NCBI RefSeq assembly: GCF_005405085.1
Contig: NZ_BJDJ01000019.1
Coordinates: 1 to 64,000 of the forward strand
Direction of reading: 5' to 3'
Length of the DNA: 64,000 nucleotides
Source of the DNA: Lactiplantibacillus daowaiensis
GTDB lineage: Bacteria; Bacillota; Bacilli; Lactobacillales; Lactobacillaceae
Shown here: positions 35,363 through 44,476 of the stretch, in pieces
Layout of the letters: the number at the start of each line of letters is the position of its first letter
Numbering within the stretch: the first letter of the stretch is position 1
Position numbers and translations under genes: made by a program
The notes under the pieces: generated by a model
The model's database searches: none
The model's input: only the letters and a program-made list of their open reading frames with translations
What the model was told of the DNA's origin: nothing

Positions 35363-36465
35363 TCAGCTTCTTCTAAATAAGTTTCCACTGGTAATTGATA
35401 TTGGTTCCAATCATGATGACCAGTTTGGACGTAATCTGCTAACAACTTGCCAATCATCGGCCCAGTCGTTAACCCTGATGACCCTAACCCACTGGCTACT
35501 AAAATATGCGGATTGTCTGGTATGGGACCAAAGAATGGTGAAAAGTCCGGCGTATAAGCGCGTGTGCCGACCTTAACTTGGCTAATCTGATCCATCGTCA
35601 AGTTAGCATCCAATTTTTGACCACTGGCAAATAAATCTTCTTCAACTAACGGTGAAACTTGTAAATCATAGCCTTGATCATTTTCATGTGTCGCACCCAC
35701 CACTAACTTGCTACGGGTAAACGGAATAAAATCACGTTCACCTTCTGGCATCAATACCGGTACATCATCGGCCCACGTCTCAGGCAATTGAAATTCAATC
35801 AATTGCCCTTTTTGTGGTCGTACTTTTGCGACCATCCGCATCGGTAAAAGCAGTGGTTTCAGCCAAGCACCGACGGCTAAAATCAATGTGTCATAATTTT
35901 GCTGGCCATGAGGTGTCATTAATTGACCATGTTCATTCAAGGTGACTTTGCCTTTATGCCGCACTAAATTCCGTTTTTCGGCATACTTCAACAAGTTATG
36001 GGCAAACTTGTCACCATCAACGCGCGCGCCACCACTAACAAAAACCCCTGGTTGTGCACGCGTTAACAGCGGAATTCTGTCAGCAACTTCAGCGGCTGTT
36101 AACTTCTCAATCGTGCCCATTTGCGGTGCATCTGCACGCCGTTGTAATGCTAATTGATATAACGCTTCTAAATCAGCCGGATCTTCACGGGTGACGATTG
36201 TTCCGGCTTGTTGATAGACAGAATACCCCATCTGTGTATCCGCAACAATCTCTGGATACAAAGCGGCGCCAGCTTTAGCCAGTTGATACCAGCGTTGATT
36301 ACGTCGCTTAGATAACCAGGGTGAGATGATCCCTGCGGAATTCTTAGTTGCTTGGCCAATGCCTTCATCATAAATCGTTACGTTCAAGTCCGGGTCGGCA
36401 CTCAAGTAGTACGCTGTGACTGCCCCAACAATGCCACTACCAATGATTGTTACTTGTTTTTGCAT
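35359..36465 (-). CDS. FAD-dependent amino-acid oxidoreductase (DadA-like)
   Basis: A 368-aa protein of the DAO family. VTIIGSGIVGAVTAYYLS binds FAD. The body resembles D-amino-acid dehydrogenase/glycine oxidase, with VASGLGSSGLTTGPMIGKLLADY near the end. It oxidises a small amino acid or related amine. GGAGG lies 10 bases before the ATG. It stands alone. Confidence 0.85.
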   Translation of the reverse strand: MQKQVTIIGSGIVGAVTAYYLSADPDLNVTIYDEGIGQATKNSAGIISPWLSKRRNQRWYQLAKAGAALYPEIVADTQMGYSVYQQAGTIVTREDPADLEALYQLALQRRADAPQMGTIEKLTAAEVADRIPLLTRAQPGVFVSGGARVDGDKFAHNLLKYAEKRNLVRHKGKVTLNEHGQLMTPHGQQNYDTLILAVGAWLKPLLLPMRMVAKVRPQKGQLIEFQLPETWADDVPVLMPEGERDFIPFTRSKLVVGATHENDQGYDLQVSPLVEEDLFASGQKLDANLTMDQISQVKVGTRAYTPDFSPFFGPIPDNPHILVASGLGSSGLTTGPMIGKLLADYVQTGHHDWNQYQLPVETYLEEAD

Positions 36466-36632
36466 CTGACTCTACCTCCACAACCGTTCTTAGTCTTATT
36501 TTAGCATACGCCAATGACGATGCCTTAGCGATGAAAACTATTTTAATTTTTATGAAAACAATTCGTCGCTAATCGCGCGGTTAGTCATCAATTGTGATCG
36601 CCAAACAAGTTAATCGATTGAAATGGCCAAAT

Positions 36633-36668
36633 AAAAAAATCCCAACTAAGATTCAACTTAGTCAGGAT
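36633..36668 (-). terminator. Terminator of the GH25 gene
   Basis: Minus strand arms ATCC.GACTAAG / CTTAGTT.GGAT are followed by TTTTTTT. Confidence 0.85.
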
Positions 36669-36678
36669 CTCAAGATAA

Positions 36679-37995
36679 TTATTTGGTTTTAACGTAATTG
36701 TGTAATGCTGTCACATAATAACCGTCGCTTGTCTTAAAGTAACGTGAACCACTCGACCGTTTGCCATTTGAGGTAACCGTCAAAGTCGTCCCTTTGGCAA
36801 CCTTGCTAGCCCGTTTCGACTTGCTGAACGTTTTACTACTATATTTATAAAGCGCTTTGGTTGTTTTAATCTGCTTACTGCTTGGAACGGATTCATAATA
36901 AGCGTGGTTTGAAATTCGAACTTGCGCGGTAATGTAGCCACCACTTACTTTAATACGGTAGAGGTTCCCATATTTGACGACTTTACCCGTCAATTGTTTG
37001 CCTTTCGCGTATGACTTACCCGTCTTCTTCGTGAGTGCCACATTGCTATAAACATTGGCCTTCTGACGTAACTTGAAGGAACCATGTTGGCCGATCCAAT
37101 AGCCATCAACGTATTGCGATGCGACCCATTTATTCAAGCCAGACAAGTAAACCAACTGTTTAGATTTACCAGTTGTCACTGACTTAGTGGCCGTAATTTT
37201 GTAAATCTTTTGTTTAGCCGAACTTAGAATCGTCGTGCCATCATAATACTTCGTCGCTGCTTTGTGTAAATAAGCATGTTGACCAGCACTATAACTACTA
37301 TAGGCATAAGTCGTTGAACTTGTTCCTAGCCACCAACTTAATGGATGATATTTCGACACTGAGGCTGATGCATATAAGGAATTATCCACATATTGACCTA
37401 ACGATGACAAATAATAGCTATCCGTGTATTGCCACAAAGAATATGTAATGGTTGGCTTATATGAATAATTCGCAATCCATTGGGCATCAAAGCTTTGACG
37501 GGCCGTATTGGCATACGTAGTGGCAAAGCTTTGATAAGAATAGAAGATTAACTTTTTGTTCGTTAATTTGCGCATTTCTTTATACCACGCCTTAACCGCA
37601 GCATTGGCAGTACTGCTACTCATCGAAGTCGTTTCAAAATCTAACACATAAAACTTTGTATTTTTATTGGCCCGTTCGTATAATGCCTTGGCTTCTGCCG
37701 TAGCACCTTTGGTCGTTGTAAACGTTGCATAATCATATGAGCCAAATGGCACCCCATATTTCACATACAGACTTTCATTACTCGTATGATCGATATCTTC
37801 ATAACTAGTCCCATATTGCACCCGGTTGATGACAAAATTAGCTTGTGACTTCAAGTTTTTAACTTGGGTACTGGTCAACTTACCTTGCCATTCGGAGATA
37901 TCTGGCACCGCCGCATTCGCTTTGGTCGCGATGCTTAGCGTCAATAAGCATCCGAGGGCTGCTAATAAGAGCCCCCACTTTTTTTTAACTTTCAC
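36679..37995 (-). CDS. Secreted GH25 muramidase with C-terminal repeat domains
   Basis: A 438-aa secreted lysozyme-type autolysin. A signal peptide ends at KANA-AVP. The GH25 domain (about 30-215) starts PDISEWQGKL and has YVLDFETTS, with the catalytic acidic residues, and SLWQYTDSYYL. The C-terminal 220 residues contain at least two SH3-like or DUF5776-like Tyr/Lys-rich repeats for wall binding. The GTG at 37995 has AAAGG upstream; a GTG two codons earlier is less well placed. A WalR-type box lies upstream. Confidence 0.9.
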   Translation of the reverse strand: MKVKKKWGLLLAALGCLLTLSIATKANAAVPDISEWQGKLTSTQVKNLKSQANFVINRVQYGTSYEDIDHTSNESLYVKYGVPFGSYDYATFTTTKGATAEAKALYERANKNTKFYVLDFETTSMSSSTANAAVKAWYKEMRKLTNKKLIFYSYQSFATTYANTARQSFDAQWIANYSYKPTITYSLWQYTDSYYLSSLGQYVDNSLYASASVSKYHPLSWWLGTSSTTYAYSSYSAGQHAYLHKAATKYYDGTTILSSAKQKIYKITATKSVTTGKSKQLVYLSGLNKWVASQYVDGYWIGQHGSFKLRQKANVYSNVALTKKTGKSYAKGKQLTGKVVKYGNLYRIKVSGGYITAQVRISNHAYYESVPSSKQIKTTKALYKYSSKTFSKSKRASKVAKGTTLTVTSNGKRSSGSRYFKTSDGYYVTALHNYVKTK

Positions 37996-38091
37996 AATCA
38001 CTTCACCTTTCCCTGGATAAATTAATTAATACCACAACTTCCATAGTAACGATAAAGTGTTTTAATCCTGACACAATCAGTTATCAATCCA

Positions 38092-38108
38092 TTTACAAGC
38101 TTTTTACA
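38092..38108 (-). promoter_or_regulatory. WalR (YycF) binding box
   Basis: The minus strand reads TGTAAA-AAGCT-TGTAAA, a perfect match to the WalR consensus TGTWAH-N5-TGTWAH. It lies before a TTGATA-N17-TAAAAC promoter for the GH25 autolysin. WalRK controls wall hydrolases in Firmicutes. Confidence 0.78.
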
Positions 38109-38109
38109 G

Positions 38110-38296
38110 GCTAAATCATCTATTAGACGAATTGTTTTTAGCATACCAGTTTTATAATTCATAGTATTAACAATTCATTCAACCCTGTGATAGTACTATT
38201 CTGACGGTATCAGTTGGGTTGTAACATCCCCTGGAGAACGTGGGTCAACTGGTTTGATTTCAATTATTACTTTATTGCTTGCGTATTACAAACGTT
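38110..38296. other. Intergenic stretch without a gene
   Basis: AT-rich sequence between the divergent WalR box and a terminator. A plus-strand TATTAA-N5-CATTCAA stretch at 38165 resembles local promoters, but no start codon with a ribosome site follows. Confidence 0.4.
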
Positions 38297-38344
38297 AAAA
38301 AAATGACACCTAATCACCAACAAAGTCGGCAATTAGGTGTCATT
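38297..38344 (-). terminator. Terminator of the nitroreductase gene
   Basis: Arms AATGACACCTAAT / ATTAGGTGTCATT are followed on the minus strand by seven T. Confidence 0.88.
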
Positions 38345-38364
38345 CATATTTTAATTAAGCTAGT

Positions 38365-38967
38365 TTATTCAAAAATCTTGAAACGATCCGCATCGGCCAT
38401 AAAGTCTTTGTCACCAGCACCGGCTTCAATAGAACCAAATGGCATTTGCGCACGTAACTTCCAGTTAGCTGGAATATCAAACGCAGCCGCAACTTTAGCA
38501 TCAATCAGTGGATTGTAATGTTGTAAGTTAGCGCCTAATTTATTTTCAGCTAAGCTCATCCAAACACTATATTGGGCATTCCCTTGTGCTTGTTCAGCCC
38601 AATCAGCGAAGTTAGCGGCATATAATGGAAAATCAGCTTCATTTTGTTTGACAACATCAGTATCCGTGAAATACAAGATTGTCCCATAAGCGGCTTTGAA
38701 ACCATTCAACTTTTCAACGGTCTTTTGGTAAGCGGCTTCGGTTGGGACTTCTGACTTCAAGCGATCAGCGGTCATATCCCATAATTGATCATGATATTGG
38801 TTAAATAAGATGACGGCCCGAGTCGTTTGGTTGTTAAACGCTGAGGGGGCATTCTTAATCGCATCTTCAATTAAAGTCACTAATTCAGCGTTAGTTGGCT
38901 TAACATCCTTGCCTAAAGCATAAATCGTCCGACGTTGTTGTTGTAAAGCTGTGAATTGGTTTTCCAT
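38365..38967 (-). CDS. Nitroreductase family protein
   Basis: A 200-aa FMN-dependent oxidoreductase of the fatty-acid-repressing/HBN1-like nitroreductase group. It has RRTIYALGKDVKPTNAEL, APSAFNNQTTRAVILF (FMN contact) and WMSLAENKLGANLQHYNPLID. It probably reduces quinones or nitro-compounds with NAD(P)H. The ATG at 38967 has AGGAAG nine bases upstream; the frame can be extended three codons to a TTG. Confidence 0.88.
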   Translation of the reverse strand: MENQFTALQQQRRTIYALGKDVKPTNAELVTLIEDAIKNAPSAFNNQTTRAVILFNQYHDQLWDMTADRLKSEVPTEAAYQKTVEKLNGFKAAYGTILYFTDTDVVKQNEADFPLYAANFADWAEQAQGNAQYSVWMSLAENKLGANLQHYNPLIDAKVAAAFDIPANWKLRAQMPFGSIEAGAGDKDFMADADRFKIFE

Positions 38968-39061
38968 TATGATCAACTTCCTATCTGTTTTTTAATTTGT
39001 AAACTTAGTATATCACTTACTTTTTGTAAGTAAATCATTTAAGATTATTTTTTTAATACAA

Positions 39062-39099
39062 AGCTCGCTAACCATTGATATGCCAATCGTTAGCGAGCT
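39062..39099. terminator. Hairpin, probable terminator of dps
   Basis: Perfect arms AGCTCGCTAAC / GTTAGCGAGCT. The T run is good on the plus strand but weak on the minus strand, where the dps gene ends. Confidence 0.6.
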
Positions 39100-39107
39100 A
39101 ATCTTTT

Positions 39108-39575
39108 TTATTCGTCAATCTGTGGCGCTTGATCTAATTCAGCTTGAAGCATCCAAATCCGCTTTTCAAGATCGCGCTTAAAGCCAATGAATAAATCTTG
39201 TGTACTTAAATCTTGTTCCTCATCTGAAACGTCAATCCCATGCTGATAAACGTCGGCCAAATAACGATAATCACTGATCAACGTTTCAAAGCGTTCTGGT
39301 AGTGTGCGGTCCCAGTTACCAGGTTCATCACTAATGCCAGTATGGGCTGCCATTTCACTCAAAGTTGAATATGGTGAGCCATCTAACGTGATCAAGCGTT
39401 CTGAAATCACATCCAATTGATCATTGATTTCATCCATATATTGGTCCATTAATGGATGCAACTTTAAAAAATTGGTGCCCCGCATGTACCAATGTGTTTG
39501 ATGAATAACCATTGCTAGTTGACTTAAATCAGCGACCAGTTGATTCAACGTTGCTTTTGTTTGTGCATATTTCAT
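39108..39575 (-). CDS. dps: Dps ferritin-like DNA protection protein
   Basis: A 155-aa Dps. MVIHQTHWYMRG carries the ferroxidase His, and HPLMDQYMDEINDQLDVISERLI carries the Asp and Glu ligands of the inter-subunit iron site. Dps dodecamers oxidise and store iron and shield DNA. The ATG at 39575 (MKYAQTK) agrees with related Dps starts; a GTG four codons earlier is possible. It is monocistronic. Confidence 0.92.
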   Translation of the reverse strand: MKYAQTKATLNQLVADLSQLAMVIHQTHWYMRGTNFLKLHPLMDQYMDEINDQLDVISERLITLDGSPYSTLSEMAAHTGISDEPGNWDRTLPERFETLISDYRYLADVYQHGIDVSDEEQDLSTQDLFIGFKRDLEKRIWMLQAELDQAPQIDE

Positions 39576-39638
39576 AACCCAAATCACGCTCCTTCATTTA
39601 GTAAGTTAAGTTTACGATGAAAGCGCTATATGCAACAA

Positions 39639-40601
39639 CTATTTGGCATTCTCTTTTTTACTTGGCCGCAGCTTGGCGACTTGTAGCCCACTATAGCTGA
39701 TGACTAATACGGTGACACCACCGATCAGGTCATGAAACGGTACATTAGGTAGTAATTGTTGACTTAATAGTGGGCCACCGCTTAAAGTGAGTAGCCCAAT
39801 CAACGCTCCCAATCGATAATGATCAGGGCCATCAAATTGCTCGGCTGACCAACGTAACATCAAATAGCGACTCAAATAAAGTGAGCCGCCTAATGTAACC
39901 AGCGCAACACCAATCGTGATAAACGGACGTAACGCTAACCAATTGAGGGCCGATTGCATCGACTGGGTTGTCGTGGTCATTGATGTATTACCAATCATTA
40001 AATAACCGCGCCACCAAACTAAGCCACTCACGAGACCAGCCAACCACCAATTGGCTGTCAATTGACCAATTAACCAGCTGATAGCGATCAATACGCCGCT
40101 TGTTAGTGCTAGCGCTAAACTGGACCATCCTAGCCAGGCCACTGGCATATATTGCAAAAATCGACTCGGTACTGCAATCAAAATCCAAACGTAATGGCCA
40201 AGTTGGCTTAGTAAAACCGCGCCAATCAATGCCACTAATTGTTGACCTTGAACCACCCATAATTGTTGGCGCGTCGCCCCTAAGTTCAATAAAAACTCAT
40301 CATAATGGGTTTGTCGACCCCAAAAGGCCAAACCCAAACCACTCAGCCCAGCAGCGAGATAAAACCAATGATCTGGACTGATATCCATTTGCATCTGTTG
40401 ATATTTCGCCGTATCGAGTCCCGCATGAAAGAACTGTAAATAATAGGCTGGCACATGCTGACTAATTTGAGTCATATGTTGCCATTTAGTCGTCGCCATG
40501 ATAGCTGTAACTAGCCCTATCAAAATGATTACCCCAAACAAGATGCCAAACCACCAACGTGTGGCATGCCACCATAATTGACTCACGCGTTTTGTCGTCA
40601 T
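39639..40601 (-). CDS. Integral membrane protein, ABC-2-type permease-like
   Basis: A 320-aa protein with about eight hydrophobic helices, beginning FGILFGVIILIGLVTAIMAT. The topology and the long first external loop with Trp/His/Gln (WQHMTQISQHVP) resemble an ABC-2 export permease. No ATPase gene is present next to it. Its ATG overlaps the TGA of the small gene upstream. The substrate is unknown. Confidence 0.65.
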   Translation of the reverse strand: MTTKRVSQLWWHATRWWFGILFGVIILIGLVTAIMATTKWQHMTQISQHVPAYYLQFFHAGLDTAKYQQMQMDISPDHWFYLAAGLSGLGLAFWGRQTHYDEFLLNLGATRQQLWVVQGQQLVALIGAVLLSQLGHYVWILIAVPSRFLQYMPVAWLGWSSLALALTSGVLIAISWLIGQLTANWWLAGLVSGLVWWRGYLMIGNTSMTTTTQSMQSALNWLALRPFITIGVALVTLGGSLYLSRYLMLRWSAEQFDGPDHYRLGALIGLLTLSGGPLLSQQLLPNVPFHDLIGGVTVLVISYSGLQVAKLRPSKKENAK

Positions 40602-40816
40602 TTTAAATCATCTCCCCAACCTAACTTTTTACCAATAACAGACACTATACTTGTTACTAACAAACCTAATATCACTAACTTAGTTTCATCATCATTTACT
40701 GGCTTGTACTTAAACCAAACGCTCACTAAACCAAGCCAACCACTCAATTGGCGTATTCGGCCAATAAAACGACGTCGTAACTGTTTTTGGGTCACGATTG
40801 GCATCGGTAATCGCAT
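40598..40816 (-). CDS. 72-aa small membrane protein coupled to the permease
   Basis: The start is the ATG at 40816 with AGGGGGG before it. The N-terminal half is basic (QKQLRRRFIGRIRQ) and a C-terminal membrane helix reads LVILGLLVTSIVSVIGKKLGW. The stop overlaps the permease start (ATGA), so the two are co-translated. It may be a remnant of a regulator or ATPase, or a genuine small subunit. I recognise no family. Confidence 0.6.
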   Translation of the reverse strand: MRLPMPIVTQKQLRRRFIGRIRQLSGWLGLVSVWFKYKPVNDDETKLVILGLLVTSIVSVIGKKLGWGDDLK

Positions 40817-40943
40817 CCACATCCCCCCTGGCTACTTTATGTGTACTAGTCTAACTAGTACATTAGAGAAATACAAGTAGAATTACATCAACCTAGCTTG
40901 TGTCAGTTGGTTTAAACGATACGATTGCCAATTTAACAACAAA

Positions 40944-40987
40944 TAAGCGTCAAATCTCGTTATGATGTCAACGAAATTTGACGCTTA
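40944..40987 (-). terminator. Terminator of the ABC/two-component operon
   Basis: Arms TAAGCGTCAAAT / ATTTGACGCTTA with a 20-base loop. Confidence 0.8.
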
Positions 40988-40989
40988 CT

Positions 40990-41598
40990 TTAAGCCAACC
41001 ATTTATTATTTTTGGCAATTTTAATGGCTTCTAACCGATTATGCACACCCAGTTTGCTAAAAATAGCTGACAAATAATTGCGTACTGTGCCCGCTGATAA
41101 AAATAAGTTAGCCGCAATACTTTTAGTCGGTAACCCTTTATCAGCTTCAGTCAGAACGGCTAACTCGCGTTCCGTGAGCGGATTCGTGCTTGCAGAGAAC
41201 ATATTCACCACGAGTTCAGGCGCATAGATGGTTTGTCCTTGGACCACTTGCCGAATCGCAGCAATTAAGTCATCACTAGGACTATCTTTTAACAAGTAGC
41301 CCGCAGCTTGCGCTTTAACTGCCCGCTCAAAGTAAGCCTTTTGCGCAAAAGTGGTTAAGATGATCACCTTAGTGGTCGCATTGGCGGCCTGCAAACGATC
41401 AGCGACATCTAGTCCAGATAAGTCGGGCATCTCAATGTCTAAAATCGCGACTTGCGGCTGTAGTCGCTGTAAGTCATCCCAAGCAGTGGCGCCGTCACCA
41501 GCACTGCCAACCACGTGTAGATCATCTTCTAATTCTAACAATTGCGTCAGTGCAGAATTCAACATACTCTGGTCTTCAGCTAAATACACCGTAATCAT
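40990..41598 (-). CDS. NarL/LuxR-type response regulator
   Basis: A 202-aa protein. The receiver domain (1-120) has the phosphorylated Asp in VAILDIEMPDLSG and Lys in GYLLKDSPSD. A LuxR helix-turn-helix follows at about 140-195 (LTERELAVLTEADKGLPTKSIAANLFLSAGTVRNYLSAIF). It is co-translated with the kinase upstream (ATGA overlap). It resembles DesR/LiaR-class regulators and probably controls the ABC transporter genes in the same operon. Confidence 0.92.
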   Translation of the reverse strand: MITVYLAEDQSMLNSALTQLLELEDDLHVVGSAGDGATAWDDLQRLQPQVAILDIEMPDLSGLDVADRLQAANATTKVIILTTFAQKAYFERAVKAQAAGYLLKDSPSDDLIAAIRQVVQGQTIYAPELVVNMFSASTNPLTERELAVLTEADKGLPTKSIAANLFLSAGTVRNYLSAIFSKLGVHNRLEAIKIAKNNKWLA

Positions 41599-42719
41599 TT
41601 GGTCGCCATCTCCTTAGGTAAACTGAGCATCACACAAGTGCCATGTGTTTGCGCTTCAATCGCAAACGTTCCATGAGCGTTCAACATCCGCGACCGCATC
41701 CCAGTGATACCATTGGCGCCCGGACGACTCATGGTGCCACCCTTGCCATCATCCAGCAACTGGACTTGATAGGCCGTATCAGTCATTTTAAAAGTCAACT
41801 GCACGGTTTGCGCATGGGCGTGACGGATCACATTAGTGATGGCTTCAACTAAAGTCGCCGCTAACGTGCCCTGCACAGTCGTCGGCCATTGGGTCGCATC
41901 GGCTTCACCAGTCGTCGTCAACCAAACGTTGGCAGCAGCCAAATTCTGACTTTGATCCAGCAACATTTCACTTAGCGACCGTTGGTGCAGATCATTGACG
42001 ATCGACCGCACGATTTGTAAATTTTGGCGACTGGTCTGCTCAATATCCGTTAATTCCGCCGCCACTTTATCAGGTGCTTTAACTAGTAACTTCTTCGCTA
42101 ATTCGGTTTTCAAGGTAATCATCGAGAAACTCTGTCCTAAAGTATCATGCAAATCCCGGGCAATCCGTTCGCGTTCATCCCGCTGAACAATTGCTTGCAA
42201 GCGACGATTCGTTTGGCGCAATTGGCGTTGCCGCCAAACTGAACGTGAAAAGGTATACGCCATAATTGGTGACAATAACGGAAAGACTAGCCCCATCACC
42301 TTACCATCTTGCCAACTAAAAAGCTGGGCATCTAACCAGTAGTCGTGTACTAAACCGGCTAGGATGATAACATAATACACCGTAATGAATTGGTAAAACC
42401 GATTTTTCGCTTGCCGACCTAAAATAAAGCCTACTTGCCAGCCGGGAAAAATAATCATGTAATTATTAGCCCCAAAAATTGAAAAGATTCCCGTTACAAC
42501 TAGTTCCAGTGGCATCGTTACCCGTTGCCAAGCTGGCTTTTCAATCACTAAAATATACAGCAGTAAGAAAACTGCAAACAAGCTAAACCAAACATAAGTC
42601 TGCCAACCCGTTATCGGTAAATACATCGCGATCGAATATGGCAAGTACGCCAGCCAGATATAGCTGGTCCACGTTAGATTTTTAAACTTTTGCGTCCATT
42701 TATGCACTGACAACCCCAT
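41595..42719 (-). CDS. Sensor histidine kinase, HisKA_3 (DesK-like) type
   Basis: A 374-aa kinase. About five membrane helices occupy residues 15-160 with almost no extracellular loop. The dimerisation and phosphorylation box is RIARDLHDTLGQSFSMITLK. The ATP domain has EAITNVIRHAHA (N box) and LLDDGKGG (G1). Intramembrane-sensing kinases of this kind report on the membrane or on transporter load. Start codons GTG 42722, ATG 42719 and GTG 42707 are all possible because the gene overlaps the permease end. Confidence 0.9.
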   Translation of the reverse strand: MGLSVHKWTQKFKNLTWTSYIWLAYLPYSIAMYLPITGWQTYVWFSLFAVFLLLYILVIEKPAWQRVTMPLELVVTGIFSIFGANNYMIIFPGWQVGFILGRQAKNRFYQFITVYYVIILAGLVHDYWLDAQLFSWQDGKVMGLVFPLLSPIMAYTFSRSVWRQRQLRQTNRRLQAIVQRDERERIARDLHDTLGQSFSMITLKTELAKKLLVKAPDKVAAELTDIEQTSRQNLQIVRSIVNDLHQRSLSEMLLDQSQNLAAANVWLTTTGEADATQWPTTVQGTLAATLVEAITNVIRHAHAQTVQLTFKMTDTAYQVQLLDDGKGGTMSRPGANGITGMRSRMLNAHGTFAIEAQTHGTCVMLSLPKEMATK

Positions 42720-43458
42720 CACTCCGTTTTAGTAATAACTGGACGCCGCATAAAACGATGGCTAACATGCCGACAATCCATACGCCAGTCCCCCAAATAT
42801 CAGTTTTTACTAGTGTACCATGGGTTGCCACCCGGCCCAACCAATCATTTACAAAATACGTCGGCATTAATTTACCGATAGGTTGTAACCAGTTTGGCAA
42901 CATACTTATCGGCCACCAAAGCCCACTAATAATTGCCATTGGAAACGTGATAACGTTACTCAAAACACTTAGCGTTTCAGCCCGTGAAACAAAAGACATT
43001 AATACACCGAGTAATAGCGTTGGTACCTGGCCTAAAATCGCGATGCCGCCGATACTTAGCCATTGTCCGAACGTCAAGTCAACGTGATTGACGATTACAG
43101 CGATAGTGCCAAGCACCAGCACGGCCAAAACATTCATCAGTAAACTCCAACACCCAATCGATAAGTAGTATGGCTTAACGCCAGCTGGTGTCAAGCGGGA
43201 CCATTGTAAGATACCAGTTTCACGATCGCGCAATAGAATCGATGCGATGCCAAATAGCGCATTGATCGTGCCACTATAAACCATCATGCTGGCCATATAT
43301 TTCAGATTAAAGCTCGTCGGCACATTGCCGGTAACCATGACTTTTGTAAATAACAAGTAAAATCCTGCTGGCATTAAAATTGAGAAGAATTGAAATGAGA
43401 AATTACGTAAGATCAACCGACGACCATCAAATTTTAGTTGTACTAGCCAAGTTTTCAT
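42700..43458 (-). CDS. ABC transporter permease, ABC-2 type
   Basis: A 252-aa membrane protein with six helices and an ABC-2 permease signature (LLLGVLMSFVSRAETLSVLSNVITFPMAIISGLWWPISMLP). It partners with the ATPase directly upstream (4-base overlap). It belongs to the drug/antibiotic-export-like group often encoded with DesKR-type two-component systems. The substrate is unknown; a membrane-active compound or lipid is plausible. Confidence 0.88.
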   Translation of the reverse strand: MKTWLVQLKFDGRRLILRNFSFQFFSILMPAGFYLLFTKVMVTGNVPTSFNLKYMASMMVYSGTINALFGIASILLRDRETGILQWSRLTPAGVKPYYLSIGCWSLLMNVLAVLVLGTIAVIVNHVDLTFGQWLSIGGIAILGQVPTLLLGVLMSFVSRAETLSVLSNVITFPMAIISGLWWPISMLPNWLQPIGKLMPTYFVNDWLGRVATHGTLVKTDIWGTGVWIVGMLAIVLCGVQLLLKRSDGVVSA

Positions 43459-44342
43459 GCGACTGCCCCCTTAGTCAAATGAACAAAAATATCTGCTAAT
43501 GATTCACGTTTAACGGCTACTTGTTTTAATTGTGCTAAAAATGGGACTAACGCCCCCAAAGTCGCATCACCAGCTTCACTACTGATTTGTAATTGTAAAC
43601 CAGTCTTAGTCACGGCAGTTACTCCCGGCAAGTCCATAAACGTTGCGGCTGGTAGCGCCGTCTGACAAGTGATTTCAACTTGTTGATATTGCTGTTGGAG
43701 GGCTTGGAAAGTGCCCTGAAAAGCAATCTGCCCTTTCTGTAACAAACAAATCCGATCCGCGACGGCTTGAATTTCAGGTAAATAATGGCTCGTAATAATC
43801 ATGGTTTTGCCTTGTGCTTTTAAAGCGTTGATTCGTTGCCAAAAGGCTTGTTGCGCATTGGTATCCATGCCAACAGTGGGTTCATCTAAAAATAGCAAGT
43901 CGGGATTACCAATTAAAGCTAAGGCAAACGTGACTCGTCGTAATTGCCCGCCCGACAATGCATTCAAACGCCGTTTGGCTAACGGTGTTAGCTCCAATTC
44001 TGCCAATAAATCAGTTGGCTTTAACGCATTTGGATATTGGACCGCCGCTAGTTCTAACATGTCTTTAACGGTCACGCCGCGAATCGGTAAATCGCCTTGC
44101 AACATCGACCCAATCTTTTGCTTGGAAATCATTGAACCTGGCCGTTGGTCAAAAACGGTCAATTGCCCCTGTTTGACTGTTCGTAAGCCTAATAACAAGT
44201 TCAATAAAGTTGTTTTACCGGCCCCATTTTCACCGATCAAGCCAATAATCTCGCCTGGATGAATCGTTAAATCAACACCGGATAAAACGACTTGTGCCCC
44301 ATAATTGAATTGTACTTGTGTTGCTTGAATAATTGGTTTCAT
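43455..44342 (-). CDS. ABC transporter ATP-binding protein
   Basis: A 295-aa ATPase. Walker A is GLIGENGAGKTTLLN, the signature LSGGQLRRVTFAL, Walker B LLFLDEPTVGMD, and the switch His is in MIITSHY. A C-terminal 75-residue extension is typical of drug-export ATPases. The ATG at 44342 has GAGGGGG upstream; a longer frame to 44390 is less likely. It is the first gene of a four-gene unit ATPase-permease-kinase-regulator. Confidence 0.92.
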   Translation of the reverse strand: MKPIIQATQVQFNYGAQVVLSGVDLTIHPGEIIGLIGENGAGKTTLLNLLLGLRTVKQGQLTVFDQRPGSMISKQKIGSMLQGDLPIRGVTVKDMLELAAVQYPNALKPTDLLAELELTPLAKRRLNALSGGQLRRVTFALALIGNPDLLFLDEPTVGMDTNAQQAFWQRINALKAQGKTMIITSHYLPEIQAVADRICLLQKGQIAFQGTFQALQQQYQQVEITCQTALPAATFMDLPGVTAVTKTGLQLQISSEAGDATLGALVPFLAQLKQVAVKRESLADIFVHLTKGAVA

Positions 44343-44436
44343 TGTTCTGACCCCCTCATGGAATAACCTAAGTGTAGCAAGCACTCGCAATCACGAGTAG
44401 ACACGTTTGTCATGACTTCAATATGACAATTGTCAC

Positions 44437-44470
44437 AAAAAAATCGCCTGAACGATTACGCTCAAGCGAT
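44437..44470 (-). terminator. Terminator of the menA gene
   Basis: Minus strand TCGCTTGA / TCAGGCGA hairpin (one G-T pair) is followed by TTTTTTT. Confidence 0.75.
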
Positions 44471-44476
44471 ACGCCT

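Noticed and set aside
38104-38184. Possible plus-strand promoter of the shared design
   Set aside because: TATTAA-N5-CATTCAA is present, but there is no TTCTRAG box and no gene downstream.
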